Of a stretch of DNA of 64,000 bases, positions 30,701 through 41,930 are shown in pieces. The DNA lies in assembly GCA_029948255.1 (NCBI GenBank), contig JALIZF010001872.1, positions 248,001 through 312,000 of the forward strand. The letters run 5' to 3'. The first letter of the stretch is position 1. Each line of letters opens with the position of its first letter. Made by a program: the position numbers and the translations under genes. The DNA is from Telmatactis stephensoni. Its lineage: Eukaryota > Cnidaria > Anthozoa > Actiniaria > Isophelliidae. Below the pieces are notes generated by a model that searched no databases, was not told where the DNA came from, and was given only the letters and a program-made list of their open reading frames with translations.

Positions 30701-33700
30701 GGAGGGAAGGGCTGTGGCTGTCGCGTAGGAGCCGAATTACCCAGAATGCATTTAGGTCGTAAAAGTCCAAAAACACGTGCTTGCAAAATGGCCACAATGA
30801 ATCAGCCGCAGCTGTGTCCGTGAAAGGAAAAGAAGGCCAAAAAGTCCATGAGAACACAAGACTAGGACTGAATTTGGTTGTTAATGCTGTTTCGTGTGCA
30901 GGAAAGGATAATTTGTTGAGAAAAATTGAGGTCCAAAATGTGTGATTTTCAAGGATGAAAATTGAGCCCAAAATGGTGATTTTTTTCCTTTCCTTGCCTT
31001 GAAATGACGAATTTCTGCAGAAATCGCCAGTTGTTTCACAATGTTTGATTTTCAAAACTTGACTCATTTACTAGAGTTTACTTTCGTACCAAATTTGAGT
31101 TTGAGTTGTCCTTTTTTAGGAAGAAGTAATTTTTTAAACGAGTAGAATTTTTACGGCCGGTTTCGGGCGCTGTAGGAGCGAAAGGGTTAATATGATTCAT
31201 TAACATCTGATCTTAATGGCGTGTTTAATCATTACCTTATCAGAGAACTTCCCCAAGCAAGGCCACTGATGCATCGTCTGCAACATCTTTTCAGAGTATT
31301 TCCAAGCCTTCATTAGTAGTGAGCACGCTAGAAATATCTGAATTTGTTTGTTTAATAATTCATTGACATCTGATCCTAACGGCGTGTTTAATCATTATCT
31401 TATCAGAGAACTTCTCCAAGCAAGGCCACTGATGGAGCGTCTGTTACATCTTCTCGGATTATTTCCAAGCCTTCATTAGAAGTGAGAACGATAAAACATC
31501 TGAATCTGTTTGTTTAATAATTCAATTCTTTGACACCTGATATCCTAACGGCGTGTTTAATCATTATCTTATCAGAGAACTTCCCCAAGCAAGGCCACTG
31601 ATGCATCGTCTGCAACATCTTTTCAGAGTATTTCCAAGCCTTCATTAGTAGTGAGCACGCTAGAAATATCTGAATTTGTTTGTTTAATAATTCATTGACA
31701 TCTGATCCTAACGGCGTGTTTAATCATTATCATTTCAGAGAACGTCTCCAAGCAAGGCCACTGATGGAAAGTCTGTAACATCTTCTCGGATTATTTCCAA
31801 GCCTTCATTAGTAGTGAGAACGCTAGAAATATCTGAATTTGTTTGTTTAATAATTCATTGACATCTGATCCTAACGGCGTGTTTAATCATTACCTTATCA
31901 GAGAACGTCTCCAAGCAAGGCCACTGATGGAGCGTCTGTAACATCTTCTCAGAGTATTTCCAAGCCTTCATTAGTAGTGAGCACGCTAAACACATCTGAC
32001 TCAACATGGTCTACAACAAATATCTTGGTAAACCTGGTAATTCCATCTAAAGCGGCATCAATATCTCGATTGAACAGGTCATATATAGCTCAAACAAGCT
32101 CACCGTCCAGAGCTGAAACTATGCCAACTCTATCTGTGATGACAGCATCACAAAATATGCCCGAAACAAGTGCAGATGTACTCAATACAGAAACTACGAT
32201 CAAGGTAGCCTCAATTGAAGTACCCAGTACAGGAATACCTCCGAGTGCTTGTCTTTTGAAAGGTATTTATTATCGATTGGGGTAGCTGAGATGACACATG
32301 TTCACCGCTAGCTTCTCAGAGCTGCTGTTGTGTTTTCCTTGTGATTCCAGAGGTTTGTGGAAGCAAGGGAAGCAACGGTGGCCGAGTGCTTAAAAGCGCC
32401 GGTCTCTCACCTCTGTCGTCCCGGGTTCGCCGATTCCCGGGCGGGGTGTCACATGTGGCTTGAGTTTGTTAGTCCTTTCTCTCCCTTGCTTCCTGGTTTT
32501 TTTTTCCGCGTCCAGTGTCCCCAATTAGTGCGCAAGCGCTAGAAGACATTGGACACTTAAATAAACAGGTTTTTTGGAGAATTTTGCTTCCCTAATCATA
32601 GCAGAGAAATTCCAAAGTTGATGTTTTCATGATTATTTCATGCTGAACTGGCCATCATACATTAAAACTGTTAGGGCTACATTTGTGTTAATATTGCTCA
32701 AAACGTATGGCAAAAATTGTTGATCTAGGCTAAAGCTACGGGGAGATAATTATGAAAACAATGTGCTATTTGCTGATCAAGATGTCACCTCTCCGGCCCA
32801 AAGCACAGTGCATTATATCTCAGGGTCGCATTCACCAAATTTTGGTCGCAATTGATATCTTTTTCTTTGACTCCTAAAGGGCTTGTATACAAAATATTGA
32901 GCTTATACACCCATTAGTGTCCTAAGAGACCGTGTAGCGTTTTTTCCACCCTGTCGCTTCTATAAGGATGTCAATTAATTAACTTCCCTCTACCATTTGC
33001 ACGCAAACCCTATAACTTCCCGCGCCCGTCATTGATCGGTAAAACTTTTACAGGGCTATACCAGCCATGTTCGTATCACTAGATTTCGAATTGATGTTTA
33101 ACTCATTTTCGGTATTGTTTTGTTGAATTTGTGTTCTACTTTTGGGTTAACAGTAAAATTCTCCGTTCGCTTAACTGAAATGGAATGGGACCCTCGCTTT
33201 CTTAATGAAACTAGTTTATTGTCGCAAGAACTCACAAGAAACATTCAAACAAACGTAAGTACACTTTGACGGCAGAGTTGAATAAGTGAACAATTAATGA
33301 GCCTGAATGTGCTATATTGCATTATTTGTACAATTGTTAAAATAGCTGGTTATGGATCGCAATATTTCCCAAGTTGAATCAAACTTTACTGTTGTTGGTC
33401 CGGCCAGGAATCGAACACAAGCATAAAAGATCGCGCGACCCTCGACCTACTAAGCTAACCGACTTTTCGTAATATTTCGAGTTTATCTCTTGTGCTGCGT
33501 GATTTTTTAGGTGAGTTGGTTTTACAAGCAATATGACACCAGATATCTTTGTGCAGTGGAAGTTCATCAGTTCAGGTACGAAATTCATTGTGATTTTCGT
33601 TTTAGTATGAAAAACATTACTTTTCATTGCGCTTTAGCCTTCCTCTCAAGGCTTAAACATTGCTTTTTCGTTTGCCTAGCATGTGAAAACACTTAAAAAT

Positions 33701-34032
33701 TCGTTTCGAAGTTATGGGGCTGCGTCGATGTTAATCTAGATTGGCGGGTAATTTAAAACCATTTGGTTTTCCGGTTGTGAAAAGAGATATACAAAAGATG
33801 CGTTTTCAACTGGTGTATCTGGATTGGCGTGGATATAGAGATAGTTACGAAGTACAACCATTAAAACTATTATTCTTCACAGAAAAGGGAGCGTCTATGC
33901 AGAATTTGATATTGTCTTTTCCAAGCTATACTCAGCTGAGATTCTAAAGATTCAGGAAGCGGTAACAACTACAGGGAAACTCTATCATATGCCAGTGCAG
34001 ATCATAAACATATCTCATGTTAATGGTATGGG

Positions 34033-34069
<37 letters not shown>

Positions 34070-37000
34070 AAGGATGGTTCAATAATTGACTTTTAGCAAA
34101 GAATTTAGATTTAGATTTGTTTTACTTTCATTGAATTATTTCGAAAGCACTACAAAAAGGTTAATTTTTCTTCACAAATATTTGGTCACTTGTAAGTCGA
34201 TCCTACACTGTATTTTTGTAGTAAAAAGAGTTATCTAAATGTTTTTATTTTTTATTTTTCCCAGTCACAGAAAAACCAAAGATTTCACAAACAAGAGTTT
34301 TGAGCTCCAACAAAATTCAAATCGAATGGACCGAAATAGACAATGAAGACCTAATACACTACAAAGTGTTTTATAAACAAATCGGCCAAACATTTGATAG
34401 CACGAAGTTTAAGGAAGTTGGGCCTCTAGAAACTGAGACAGTTATCACCAATCTCTTGCCATTTACGGAATATACCTTCCGTGTTGTTGGTTATACACGT
34501 TATGGTGATGGAGTTGCGAGCGAACCAGTGAAAAATCGTACTGAAGAGGGCGGTAAGTATACGAGATAGAGAACTATTTCAAAAACTAACGTTGTAGGGC
34601 CAAAGGTTTCAAGCTTATGCTACTTTCCCGAAGGGGAGTATGGAGTGGCAAAGAGGATGTACTCTTTGCTGATACGTTTGTTCTATTTCTAGTTCCATCT
34701 GAAAGCCCTACAAATTTTGAATCAACTGTATACAGCTCCACAAGAATTGGACTTGTATGGAAAGCCATTCCAGCCAGCCTCGCAAATGGGGTTCTACGTG
34801 GATATGAAGTGAGGTATTCATGGTACGAGGAGATGGTACTGCAAAAGAAGTCCGCTAAGATTGAAACACCATTTACATGCCATCTTATGCTGACTGACTT
34901 GAAAAAGTACACTGAGTATACTTTTGAAGTTTGTGGATTTACTTCCAAAGGATGTGGACCTTGGAGTGACGATGTAACTGGAAGAACAGATCCTGATGGT
35001 AATGTTACGATTTTAGACGTATTTGATTCTGTAAACAAACAGTTAAGTAGACTGCCGTAGTTTCGACTGAATTACAAAAAGAAACTTTAACGCCTTTGAT
35101 TTTTGAGTACAGCCTCCTATATCTCATAGGTTTAGAAGGTCTTTACTATAGTAGATCCCAAATTGATGACAATCGCAAATGTTACAAGACAATCATTGCT
35201 AAAATTGTTGCATGACACAAAGGCCTTTTAACCCGCTCAACACACCTTCCTGGTTACCCTGGACACTACAACATTGTGATGAGGTGTGGGGGCAGCAAAA
35301 AAAATGCCCATAATGTTATCGTGCCTAGCAATTTTGGCAATGATTGTATCTTTATCTTTAAATGGCATCAATGTAATTGTACTCTGGCTATGTTGCTTTT
35401 CAGTGCCTTCAGAATCCCCAGTTGACGTCACAGCATCCAGCTTTCAATCCATAAACTCAGCAGTGATTAAATGGGGTCCAATACCAGATGAACATCTAAA
35501 TGGTATCTTGAGAGGGTATGTAATACGCTACACCTTATACAAGAGATCCGAGATAGAGGTCTATGGAGAATTTCCCGTACACACACTTGAAGTTGGTCCT
35601 AATGTTCTTATGGTCAAGCTTGAAAAGTTGAGGGCAAATTCAGTTTACCAAGTAGAAGTTGCTGGGTTTAATGACATTGGCGTTGGAGAAGTGGCCTATG
35701 TTTCAACAGGTAAAAACCCAACCAACCAACCAACCACTGCATTTCATTTCAAGCTAAAGCTCACACATTTCTTAACAAACATTGTAATATGTACGCATGC
35801 GCAGACGTTTATCACTCGTGTCGGTACACAGGGTTAACACAGGGTTACATCAAAGGAAGACCTTAGGAAAACCTTTGGTTTGCTTGAATCCTTGGTTAGC
35901 TCTAACTCGCTTTTGAACAACCGGCCCCAGATGTGCACACTTGTTGAGGATCAGATTAATCCCAATTTTATAAACTGACCCAATATCTTGCTAACATAAT
36001 AACTTTATACAGAAATGATCAGAACAAAATCATGCATTAGTCCTAATATTTTAATTAATCTTTATAGAAACATGCCGCTGTCCAAAGACACTGTACACAA
36101 ATTACTGGGCATACCCTCCATACCTTGACCTTAATAAAACGACTGGTGAAATCGGTGGGATATTCCCAAAACTTGTAAAGAAAATGCTAGTTTGGGCTTG
36201 TGGTGTATGCCGCAACGGACACAATGAAACTATCATAGAAATGACGTCAAACGGAAAGGGTATGACGTCACTAAAGAAAAGCGTGGTGGAAGTCATGAAC
36301 GATATCGATGACGTCACTCAGGTTAGTTTTCCTCTCTATGGCAACAAGGACATGTCTATCTACAAAGGTACGCATCGATATGTTCACTTGGTAGACTCCC
36401 CTGGAATTGCATACGTCACACTTCAGCGGAACTTCGAGCCTGTTGCCATGGTAACAGCTGTAATTCAGTGTCTCCCTTTTGTTGGTTTGGGTCTACTGAT
36501 GGCCTACATTGCTGGATTTGTTATGTGGGTTTTGGTAAGTGCTCTTCAAAGTTTAACGAATGAAGTTCAATGAACCCTTTCGTATATGCGAAAAGGGAAT
36601 TAAAGCACTAATATTTAGTATCGGTAGCATTTCTTCAGCACGAAGTTGGCTCCCGGGAAGCCGACAGTGCGCTATTTACACCATTTCTACGTGAGAGTAT
36701 TTAAAGCTAATAGGCGTTTAGCTTATTTTAGATTTCTTCCTTTTCATAAGTTATAGACAATCGTGTTGTAGACAAGTATTAAATATACTTTTTACACAGG
36801 ATTCGCGTTCCGATTCTGGTCTATTTCCTCGCAGTTTTTTACTTGGTATTAATGAAGGATTTTGGTGGGCCTTTATATCCATGACAACTGTAGGGTGAGT
36901 GTTATTTTTTACATCTATCAATTTAGCAAATTACAGTCCAAGCACCTCTAATAAAAGACAAACTTCTCAAATCAGAGATGAGAGATCGTACTCGGAAGCG

Positions 37001-37926
37001 ACTTCTCGTGATAGTCATTCCTTTTTGAGTTTGAGCGAATGAGAATTCTAATGAAAATTTTGGAAAAGTTTTGGAAGCACACACACCTGGCCTGCGTTTC
37101 AAAAAGCATGTTAATCACGCGTTCGTTTTTGTTGCAAATAAAAGGGAATTCATACAGCTTGTTGTATATGAGAGGAAATTTCTACAGCTTTATTTATGAA
37201 AAGTATTGACGCCCCTTAGCTAAACACCCAACGAACTCTTAACTCTTTAAATGGGCCAGCATGGGTAGTAACACGCGAGTCAACGTTTTTGCTTTGAGAA
37301 CTTTTTGTATTAATTACTGATATTCCAGTGATGATGAAAAGAAATCAGAGTATGCGTAGAAAACAAACGCAGAACGAAAGCCAACATAAAGGGAATGGGT
37401 TGAAGTTGAAGCAGGATTATATGGCATGAACACAACTTGTCCCTCTCGATACATGCTGATTTTTTCCCTCTCGGATAAGGTATGGTGACCGTAGACCTAT
37501 ATCAAGTGTTGGACGCGCATTCGCAATCATATGGATTCTGATTGGCCAAATAGTGATCTCGCTCATGATGACAGCTTTTGCAATAAACCTGACAGCCGTC
37601 ACTGTTGGCAATGAAGATGACAAAATATATGGCGCTAAAGTAAGTTGAAGTGTAGATGTATACGTAACGTAACAGCCATTGTATTCACGTATTCAAAATA
37701 TGAACAAACGCGTGGTTTGAATGTTGTTTGTACATTTTTGATGTAAAGGTAGTGTGTGTGAGAGCCAGCCGAAGAACCACTATGTGGAAATGCTGCTGTG
37801 AAAAGCGGATTATTTATTTATTCATTCATTCATTCATCCATCCATCCATCCATCCATCCATTCATTCATTCATTCATTCATTCATTCATTCATTCATTCG
37901 TTCATTCATTCATTCATATATTTATT

Positions 37927-38013
<87 letters not shown>

Positions 38014-39975
38014 TAAAAATAGTAAATACTCAATCAAATCCCTACGTCAAATGATCAAGGTCGATTTTTTTATCTTTAAGGTGGCAGCTTTACAAAACTC
38101 TACTGAATATCGTAAAGCTCTTCTAAGGAATGCACGTGTTGGTTCTAGTAAGTACACCGACTGCCACTAAATTAAAGCAGATCTTTTGATATGAAGGTCT
38201 TTGATCTCTCAACAAACAGTGATTACTGAACCTGGGACGAGGGGTATGAAATCCCAAGGGTTTCTGACTATCTTTTGTTTCCGCGCCTCTAACTATATCA
38301 CTTGACTGATGAAGGCTGTGAGATACAGTCTGAATATTTCAAGGTAAATCGTTTTTGCTCTGAGTACCTTATATATCTGTTTATTATTAGATAAGTGTGT
38401 TGAGCCGCAAACGGGATTTAAACGCGTGATCTAATTATTATGTACCAATGAGTTACTGGATTACTTTAAAGCTCTTTACTAAAGATACTTAAATGGGCAA
38501 CAACGTAAAGAATATCTTAACACAAAGGAAGGAAACAACAGAAACAAACAAACAAGCAAACAAACAGAGAGAACATAGACTATATCGCCAGACTATATCG
38601 ACATCTTGAATCGACAGAAAGATGTTCTGGGATTGTTAATTAAATAGCAGCAAACAAAAGAGTACAAACCATGAAAGCTCTCATGGTTTGTTCCTCAAAA
38701 TACAATGTGGTCAATTCAATATGGCGGACTAAGGGTCCCGTTCACATGAGAGAGCCTGCCCCTATGAAGTAGGGATAACTCTTTTGTTTTCCTTTCCTTG
38801 ACGACACAAAACAAAAGAGTTGTCCCTACTACATAGGGTCACCCTCTGTCATGTGAATGGGCCCTGACAATACGAACTAAGTACAATAACAGTTAACCGG
38901 AAACAAGTGGAAAAAATAGAAATATAGAGTGTAAAGAGTGTAGTGTCATTAATTTTTCTTGTTTTCCTACTGTCGCACAGGAACTAAATACATCAATATG
39001 AAACAAATCCATGACGCCTTACTGGCAGAGAAAGTGAAAGGAGCTTTAATTGACGTATATGTTGCCGCTGATCAAAGAAATCGCCTTTTCGACAAAAACA
39101 TCCACGTACAGAAGGTCCTTGACGAGAACATTGGCTATGGCATAGTATTATCAGGGGGAGCAAGAGTGCTAAGGAAAAGATGTGATGACTTTATAGCTCA
39201 TAAACCTGGCAGAAATTATTGACTTCATTGAAGATAACAGCAATGTTCTCAGGGTAAAGCCATCATTTTTTTCCCTACAAAATGCTAATAAGGAAGCTAA
39301 AACAATTTGAAGACTAAATGCATATCGTACATACTGTCAGTGTCTTTATATCACAGAATATATAGACATATGCAAGCGCGCGCGCGCGTTTTATAGTGCT
39401 TTATAACATCCATAACAATGCACTCGGCCTCGTTGTTCATTTCTGAGCAACACTTTCAGACCGAGATATTCATTCCCCTTCTAGTTGGAGAGCAGATTCG
39501 GAATCCGAGAGAGCAGAATTGGATTTTGCCAAGGCTAATATTAAGGGATTAATTCTTTGTTTTCAGACTGGGGAGGAAGAGCACCACGAGTTTGGTGGAA
39601 CCGAGTTTTATGAAGATGACTCTGTGATGTTTTCAAACTCAATGCGATGGACTGGAATAATACTAGTGGTAGCTGTTGTTGCTGGCATTGCTTGGCATAT
39701 ATTCCATATCATGGAAAGAAAACGTAAATTAAACAAAGGTAAACAGTAAAACCACTACGTACGTTTTGCAATTGATACGTGTTTTCAAAACAAATACAGA
39801 TTCAACTACAAAAAGAAAAAGAAGAAAATCAAGGACAATAGATCTAAGGAGTAAAAAAAGAGCGAGAAAAAAATTAAGATTAATATCAATGTTAAGATAT
39901 TAGGAAAGAAAAATAAAAGAAAGAAAGGAATTAAAGAAAGAAAGAAATTAAAGAAAGAAAGAAAGAAAGAAAGAA

Positions 39976-40031
<56 letters not shown>

Positions 40032-40312
40032 AAGAAAGAAGCAAAGAATGTTTTATCATTTCAGTTGGAAGTCATCAGAAGGACCCACTTCAAGCGATGA
40101 AAGCAGAAATGAGGCAGTTCGTAGACGATTGGTACAAGGATTTTACCACAAAGATGGTTGCCCTGAGAGAGAAACACAGACACGAACTTTTGCAACTTCA
40201 TAAAATAAAGATGAAAGCTGCACATAAACCTGAAAAAAAGGAAACTGAGGGTTTTGCCAGGAGACTTTTAAGAAGAATTTTACCATACAGAAATAGACAC
40301 AGCAAACACTAA
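26645..40312 (+). CDS. Gene C: D8C-EGF-mucin repeat-SEA-FN3x3 iGluR-like K+ channel receptor (frameshifted)
   Basis: Exons: 26645-26696, 26993-27080, 27378-27715, 29301-29458, nine mucin exons (29570-29644, 29733-29807, 29898-29972, 30061-30135, 31244-31318, 31407-31481, 31576-31650, 31739-31813, 31902-32262), 33154-33254, 33511-33575, 33883-34025, 34265-34552, 34693-34998, 35404-35709, 36068-36534, 36800-36894, 37480-37639, 38081-38147, 38981-39253, 39567-39738 and 40065-40312. The total is 4288 nt, one more than a multiple of three. The excess base is in exon 38981-39253, which is 273 nt where A and B have 272. Without that lesion the product would be about 1428 residues. A TATA-like site (26588) and AATAAA (40336) frame the gene. 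Whether the gene is decayed or the base is an assembly error cannot be told here. Confidence 0.82.
28087..28278. mobile_element. MITE in gene C intron
   Basis: GAGACGGGAAACTCGTCT is inverted at the right as AGACGAGTTTCCCGTCTC. Intron 27716-29300 holds no other feature recognised. Confidence 0.65.
29301..29458 (+). CDS. Gene C exon 4: EGF-like module
   Basis: Begins after TTAAG at 29299-29300 (phase 1) and ends at phase 0 before GTAGGC. It reads KCNMNAHGGIPEYFQQKW then VCSCLDGYYDDYC. The C-x-C-xx-G-Y-xxx-Y-C end is EGF-like, but at least one early Cys is missing, so it may be a degraded or shortened EGF. The phase change 1 to 0 is what lets the phase-0 mucin exons follow. Confidence 0.58.
29570..32262 (+). 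CDS. Gene C exons 5-13: tandemly amplified mucin exon array
   Basis: Eight 75-nt exons plus a longer ninth (31902-32262) repeat with a period of 163-169 bp. Each starts after a conserved acceptor (TTATCAG) and begins RTSPSKATD. The first eight end before GTGAG at phase 0-0, so any number can be included without shifting frame. Each adds 25 Ser/Thr-rich residues. Exon 9 reads through the former donor (gtg agc acg) and gains 95 codons of Ser/Thr-rich sequence, ending at phase 1 before GTATTT. Copies differ mainly at codons 3-4, 10-11 and 17-18. A 1-kb TTAA-flanked element separates copies 4 and 5. Confidence 0.8.
30169..31190. mobile_element. piggyBac-like non-autonomous element (TTAA target site)
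   Basis: The element is flanked by TTAA on both sides (30169-30172, 31187-31190), with terminal inverted repeats CCCTTTCGCT / AGCGAAAGGG. Internal length is 1014 bp with no transposase-sized frame. TTAA duplication and CCC-starting ends are the piggyBac signature. Neighbouring repeat units keep the uninterrupted sequence at the same point, so this is an insertion into the exon array's intron. Confidence 0.75.
32374..32570 (+). mobile_element. tRNA-derived SINE, gene C intron
   Basis: A-box-like GTGGCCGAGTGCTTAAAAGC and B-box-like GGGTTCGCCGATTCC are spaced as in a tRNA, followed by an unrelated body ending near AAATAAACAGG. The folded cloverleaf is imperfect, so it is not called as a functional tRNA. 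Confidence 0.5.
33154..34025 (+). CDS. Gene C exons 14-16: SEA domain
   Basis: Exons 33154-33254, 33511-33575 and 33883-34025. Sequence runs KFSVRLTEMEWDPRFLNE, VSWFYKQYDTRYLCAVEVHQ, then FRKGSVYAEFDIVF. The FRKGSV turn followed by a beta strand is the classic SEA motif; GSVYA is close to the GSVVV autoproteolysis site. Intron phases equal those of B and D. Confidence 0.83.
33397..33463 (-). mobile_element. tRNA-like sequence on minus strand
   Basis: Reading the minus strand gives GTTAGCTTAGTAGG (A box) and TGTTCGATTCC (B box) at tRNA spacing. The stem ends do not pair fully. Possibly a SINE head or a degraded tRNA. Confidence 0.45.
34032..34070. repeat. (TTG)n microsatellite after gene C SEA exon
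   Basis: About 13 copies of GTT just inside the intron donor. Confidence 0.9.
34265..35709 (+). CDS. Gene C exons 17-19: three FN3 domains
   Basis: Exons 34265-34552, 34693-34998 and 35404-35709, each phase 1-1 and one domain. Core Trp residues sit in IEWTEI, LVWKAIP and [35 protein letters not shown] and VYQVEVAGFNDIG are the F and G strand motifs. The second and third are closest to the same-position domains in B, so the trio was duplicated as a block. Confidence 0.88.
36068..36534 (+). CDS. Gene C exon 20: ligand-domain lobe 1 and M1
   Basis: ETCRCPKTLYTNYW, YPPY, WACGVCRNGH, NDIDDVTQVSFPLYGN and HLVDSPGIAYVTL precede M1 (PFVGLGLLMAYIAGFVMWVL). It is closest to gene B over this exon, which supports a B-C duplication. 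Confidence 0.87.
36800..37639 (+). CDS. Gene C exons 21-22: K+ selectivity filter and M3-like helix
   Basis: Exons 36800-36894 (95 nt) and 37480-37639 (160 nt, one codon longer than in the paralogs). They encode GFWWAFISMTTVG / YGDRRP, a hydrophobic helix and KIYGAK. The pore helix has Ser for Thr (ISMTTVGYGD), while the filter itself is unchanged. The acceptor is a weak ATAAG at 37475-37479. Confidence 0.86.
37811..38016. repeat. (ATTC)n / (ATCC)n / (TTTA)n microsatellite in gene C intron
   Basis: Tetranucleotide runs over about 200 bp between the pore and the lobe-2 exons. Confidence 0.95.
38081..39253 (+). CDS. Gene C exons 23-24: ligand-domain lobe 2 with one-base excess
   Basis: Exon 38081-38147 (67 nt) encodes VAALQNSTEYRKALLRNA. 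Exon 38981-39253 is 273 nt, not 272. The normal frame runs through GALIDVYVAADQ, IGYGIVLSGGA and RKRCDDF, then turns to a TGA at 39220-39222. The shift maps to the AAA run at 39202-39204. Downstream, the other frame resumes family-like residues (EIIDFIEDN) to the expected donor. If real, translation ends before M4. Confidence 0.78.
38733..38864. mobile_element. 132-bp MITE (copy 2), gene C intron
   Basis: Same ends (GGGTCCCGTTCACATGAGAG and CATGTGAATGGGCCC) and middle (AAAACAAAAGAG) as 12245-12376, same length, TAA at the left and TGA at the right. Confidence 0.7.
39567..40312 (+). CDS. Gene C exons 25-26: M4 helix and cytoplasmic tail
   Basis: Exon 39567-39738 has an acidic linker then the helix WTGIILVVAVVAGIAWHIF. 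Exon 40065-40312 encodes a basic helix (LREKHRHELLQLHKIKMK) and ends at TAA. Both are open and well bounded, so the part downstream of the frameshift is not itself decayed. Confidence 0.8.
39880..40045. repeat. (GAAA)n and (AG)n microsatellite in the last intron of gene C
   Basis: GAAA runs followed by about 45 bp of AG dinucleotides, just before the final acceptor. Confidence 0.9.
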
Positions 40313-40335
40313 GATTAAAGGAAACACTGAAAAAT

Positions 40336-40341
40336 AATAAA
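40336..40341 (+). terminator. Polyadenylation signal of gene C
   Basis: AATAAA lies 24 bases after the stop codon. Confidence 0.5.
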
Positions 40342-40619
40342 TCACCATTTTACTGTCAATGTTTACTGTGCGACGCGTCCAATCGTGGCCACACAATTAA
40401 ATTCTTCATGACAAGTTAGGAGCTAAGCGTGTATTCGAATTTGCTCTATCTCTCCAAATTTAGCCTGCGAGGTTTTGTATTATCTTTACTTATTGTTATG
40501 AGAAGAATATCATGGAAATTGCAGAGGGGTCATACTACTTCTTTGTACGTGGTCTGAGAATGCGTCTATACGACATACTGCTCTCTGATTGGCTAACTAG
40601 TTAATAAGTTATGTTGGGT

Positions 40620-40675
40620 CAACCTCGTTCCCAGGGCCCTCTCACCGAAGGGAAAAGGCCCTGGGAACGAGGTTG
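40620..40675. repeat. Short hairpin CAACCTCGTTCCCAGGGCC
   Basis: 19-bp arms, CAACCTCGTTCCCAGGGCC and its exact inverse, about 18 bases apart. Possibly a minimal MITE or foldback. Confidence 0.75.
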
Positions 40676-41370
40676 ATGTTGGGTGGCCAGAGTAGCGCGC
40701 GTCACACAGTTAAAACGTGCCAATCGAATTACCGAAAAACAATGTCCGCGACAATTGTTTACTTTGTGACAGGGTAAAAAGTAAAAATATCAAAAATATT
40801 ATTTTTAGCAACAACTAAATTTAGCAATTTCACTAGGGGGAGATTTTGCGTCCAAGAATATTAAAGGATACGAATTTTCAAAATTTAATAATTTTGTCAA
40901 ACTTGCTTGATTATGTGGTCGCTGAAAATAATAATCTTAAGTGATATCTATATCTATATCTAATTAAGTACTGGGCTTCTGTAGATGGAGCTATAGAAAT
41001 ACAATGTTCATTGATATTATTAATATTTGTATTTATCTTTCTCTTAGAATTTTGACAGTATTATATCACATTTAGATAATGGAAGTTTAAAGCACCTTTC
41101 AGGTTAATTTGAAAAATGTTCAAACAAATGTTCAAAAAATAATTGGATTTACATATTAACTGTTCCGACACGTAATAAATGCACTGATAAATATCATATA
41201 AAACAAATTGATTTCCTTTTCCGTGTGTTAACTCTAAGAAATGCACAGAAGACATCCAAATATGCTAAAAATAGCTGAACTAATTTGTCTCCTGTCGTTC
41301 TTTTGTGTTCTTGCTAGATTAATTTTAACGTAATCTGTACCTCTCTGATCAGAGCACAGACGCGCGCACT

Positions 41371-41790
41371 CAAATAGATAAAATAGTTGAATGAAATACT
41401 AATGATGTGTCAACATATATTTACTACTATATAGTGTGCAATTTTGACAGATGGAGAGAGTTTTGCTATATTCTTAGAGCCCCTTGAATCCATTCGTGTA
41501 ATAAACTCAAATAGATAATATAGCTGGATGAGAGAACAAATACTAATGATGTGTAACATATATTTACTACTAAATAGTGTGCAATTTTGACAGATGGAGA
41601 GAGTTTTGCTGTATTCTTAGAGCCCCTTGAATCCAGTCGTGTAATAAACTCAAATAGATAAAATAGTTGGATGAGAGAACAAATACTAATGATGTGTAAC
41701 ATATATTTACTACTAAATAGTGTGCAATCTTGACAGATGGAGAGAGTTTTGCTATATTCTTAGAGCCCCTTGAAACCAGTCGTGTAATAT
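41371..41790. repeat. Tandem repeat, three units of about 140 bp
   Basis: CAAATAGATA...GTTGGATGAG... and GACAGATGGAGAGAGTTTTG recur three times with few changes. Confidence 0.85.
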
Positions 41791-41930
41791 AAGTACAAAA
41801 AAGAGCTGAAAATCCTTTTGTTGTCCCTCAGTGGGGTATTTGTATCGAAATGTATTAAAATTTGCCGTTCTAGATCTTATGGAAGCTACTGGGAGTATAA
41901 CACAATATTACATAATACTATTTTAATCCC

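Noticed and set aside
29570..32262. CRISPR-like array of regularly spaced near-identical repeats
   Set aside because: Repeats have splice acceptor and donor motifs, a coding frame with phase 0-0 and a metazoan context; units differ as exons do.
32374..32450. Functional tRNA gene
   Set aside because: Boxes are present but the stems do not pair well and a SINE body follows.
37728..38054. Long frame of Ile/His/Ser/Phe repeats
   Set aside because: It is a tetranucleotide microsatellite (ATTC, TTTA) in a gene C intron; no splice or domain support.
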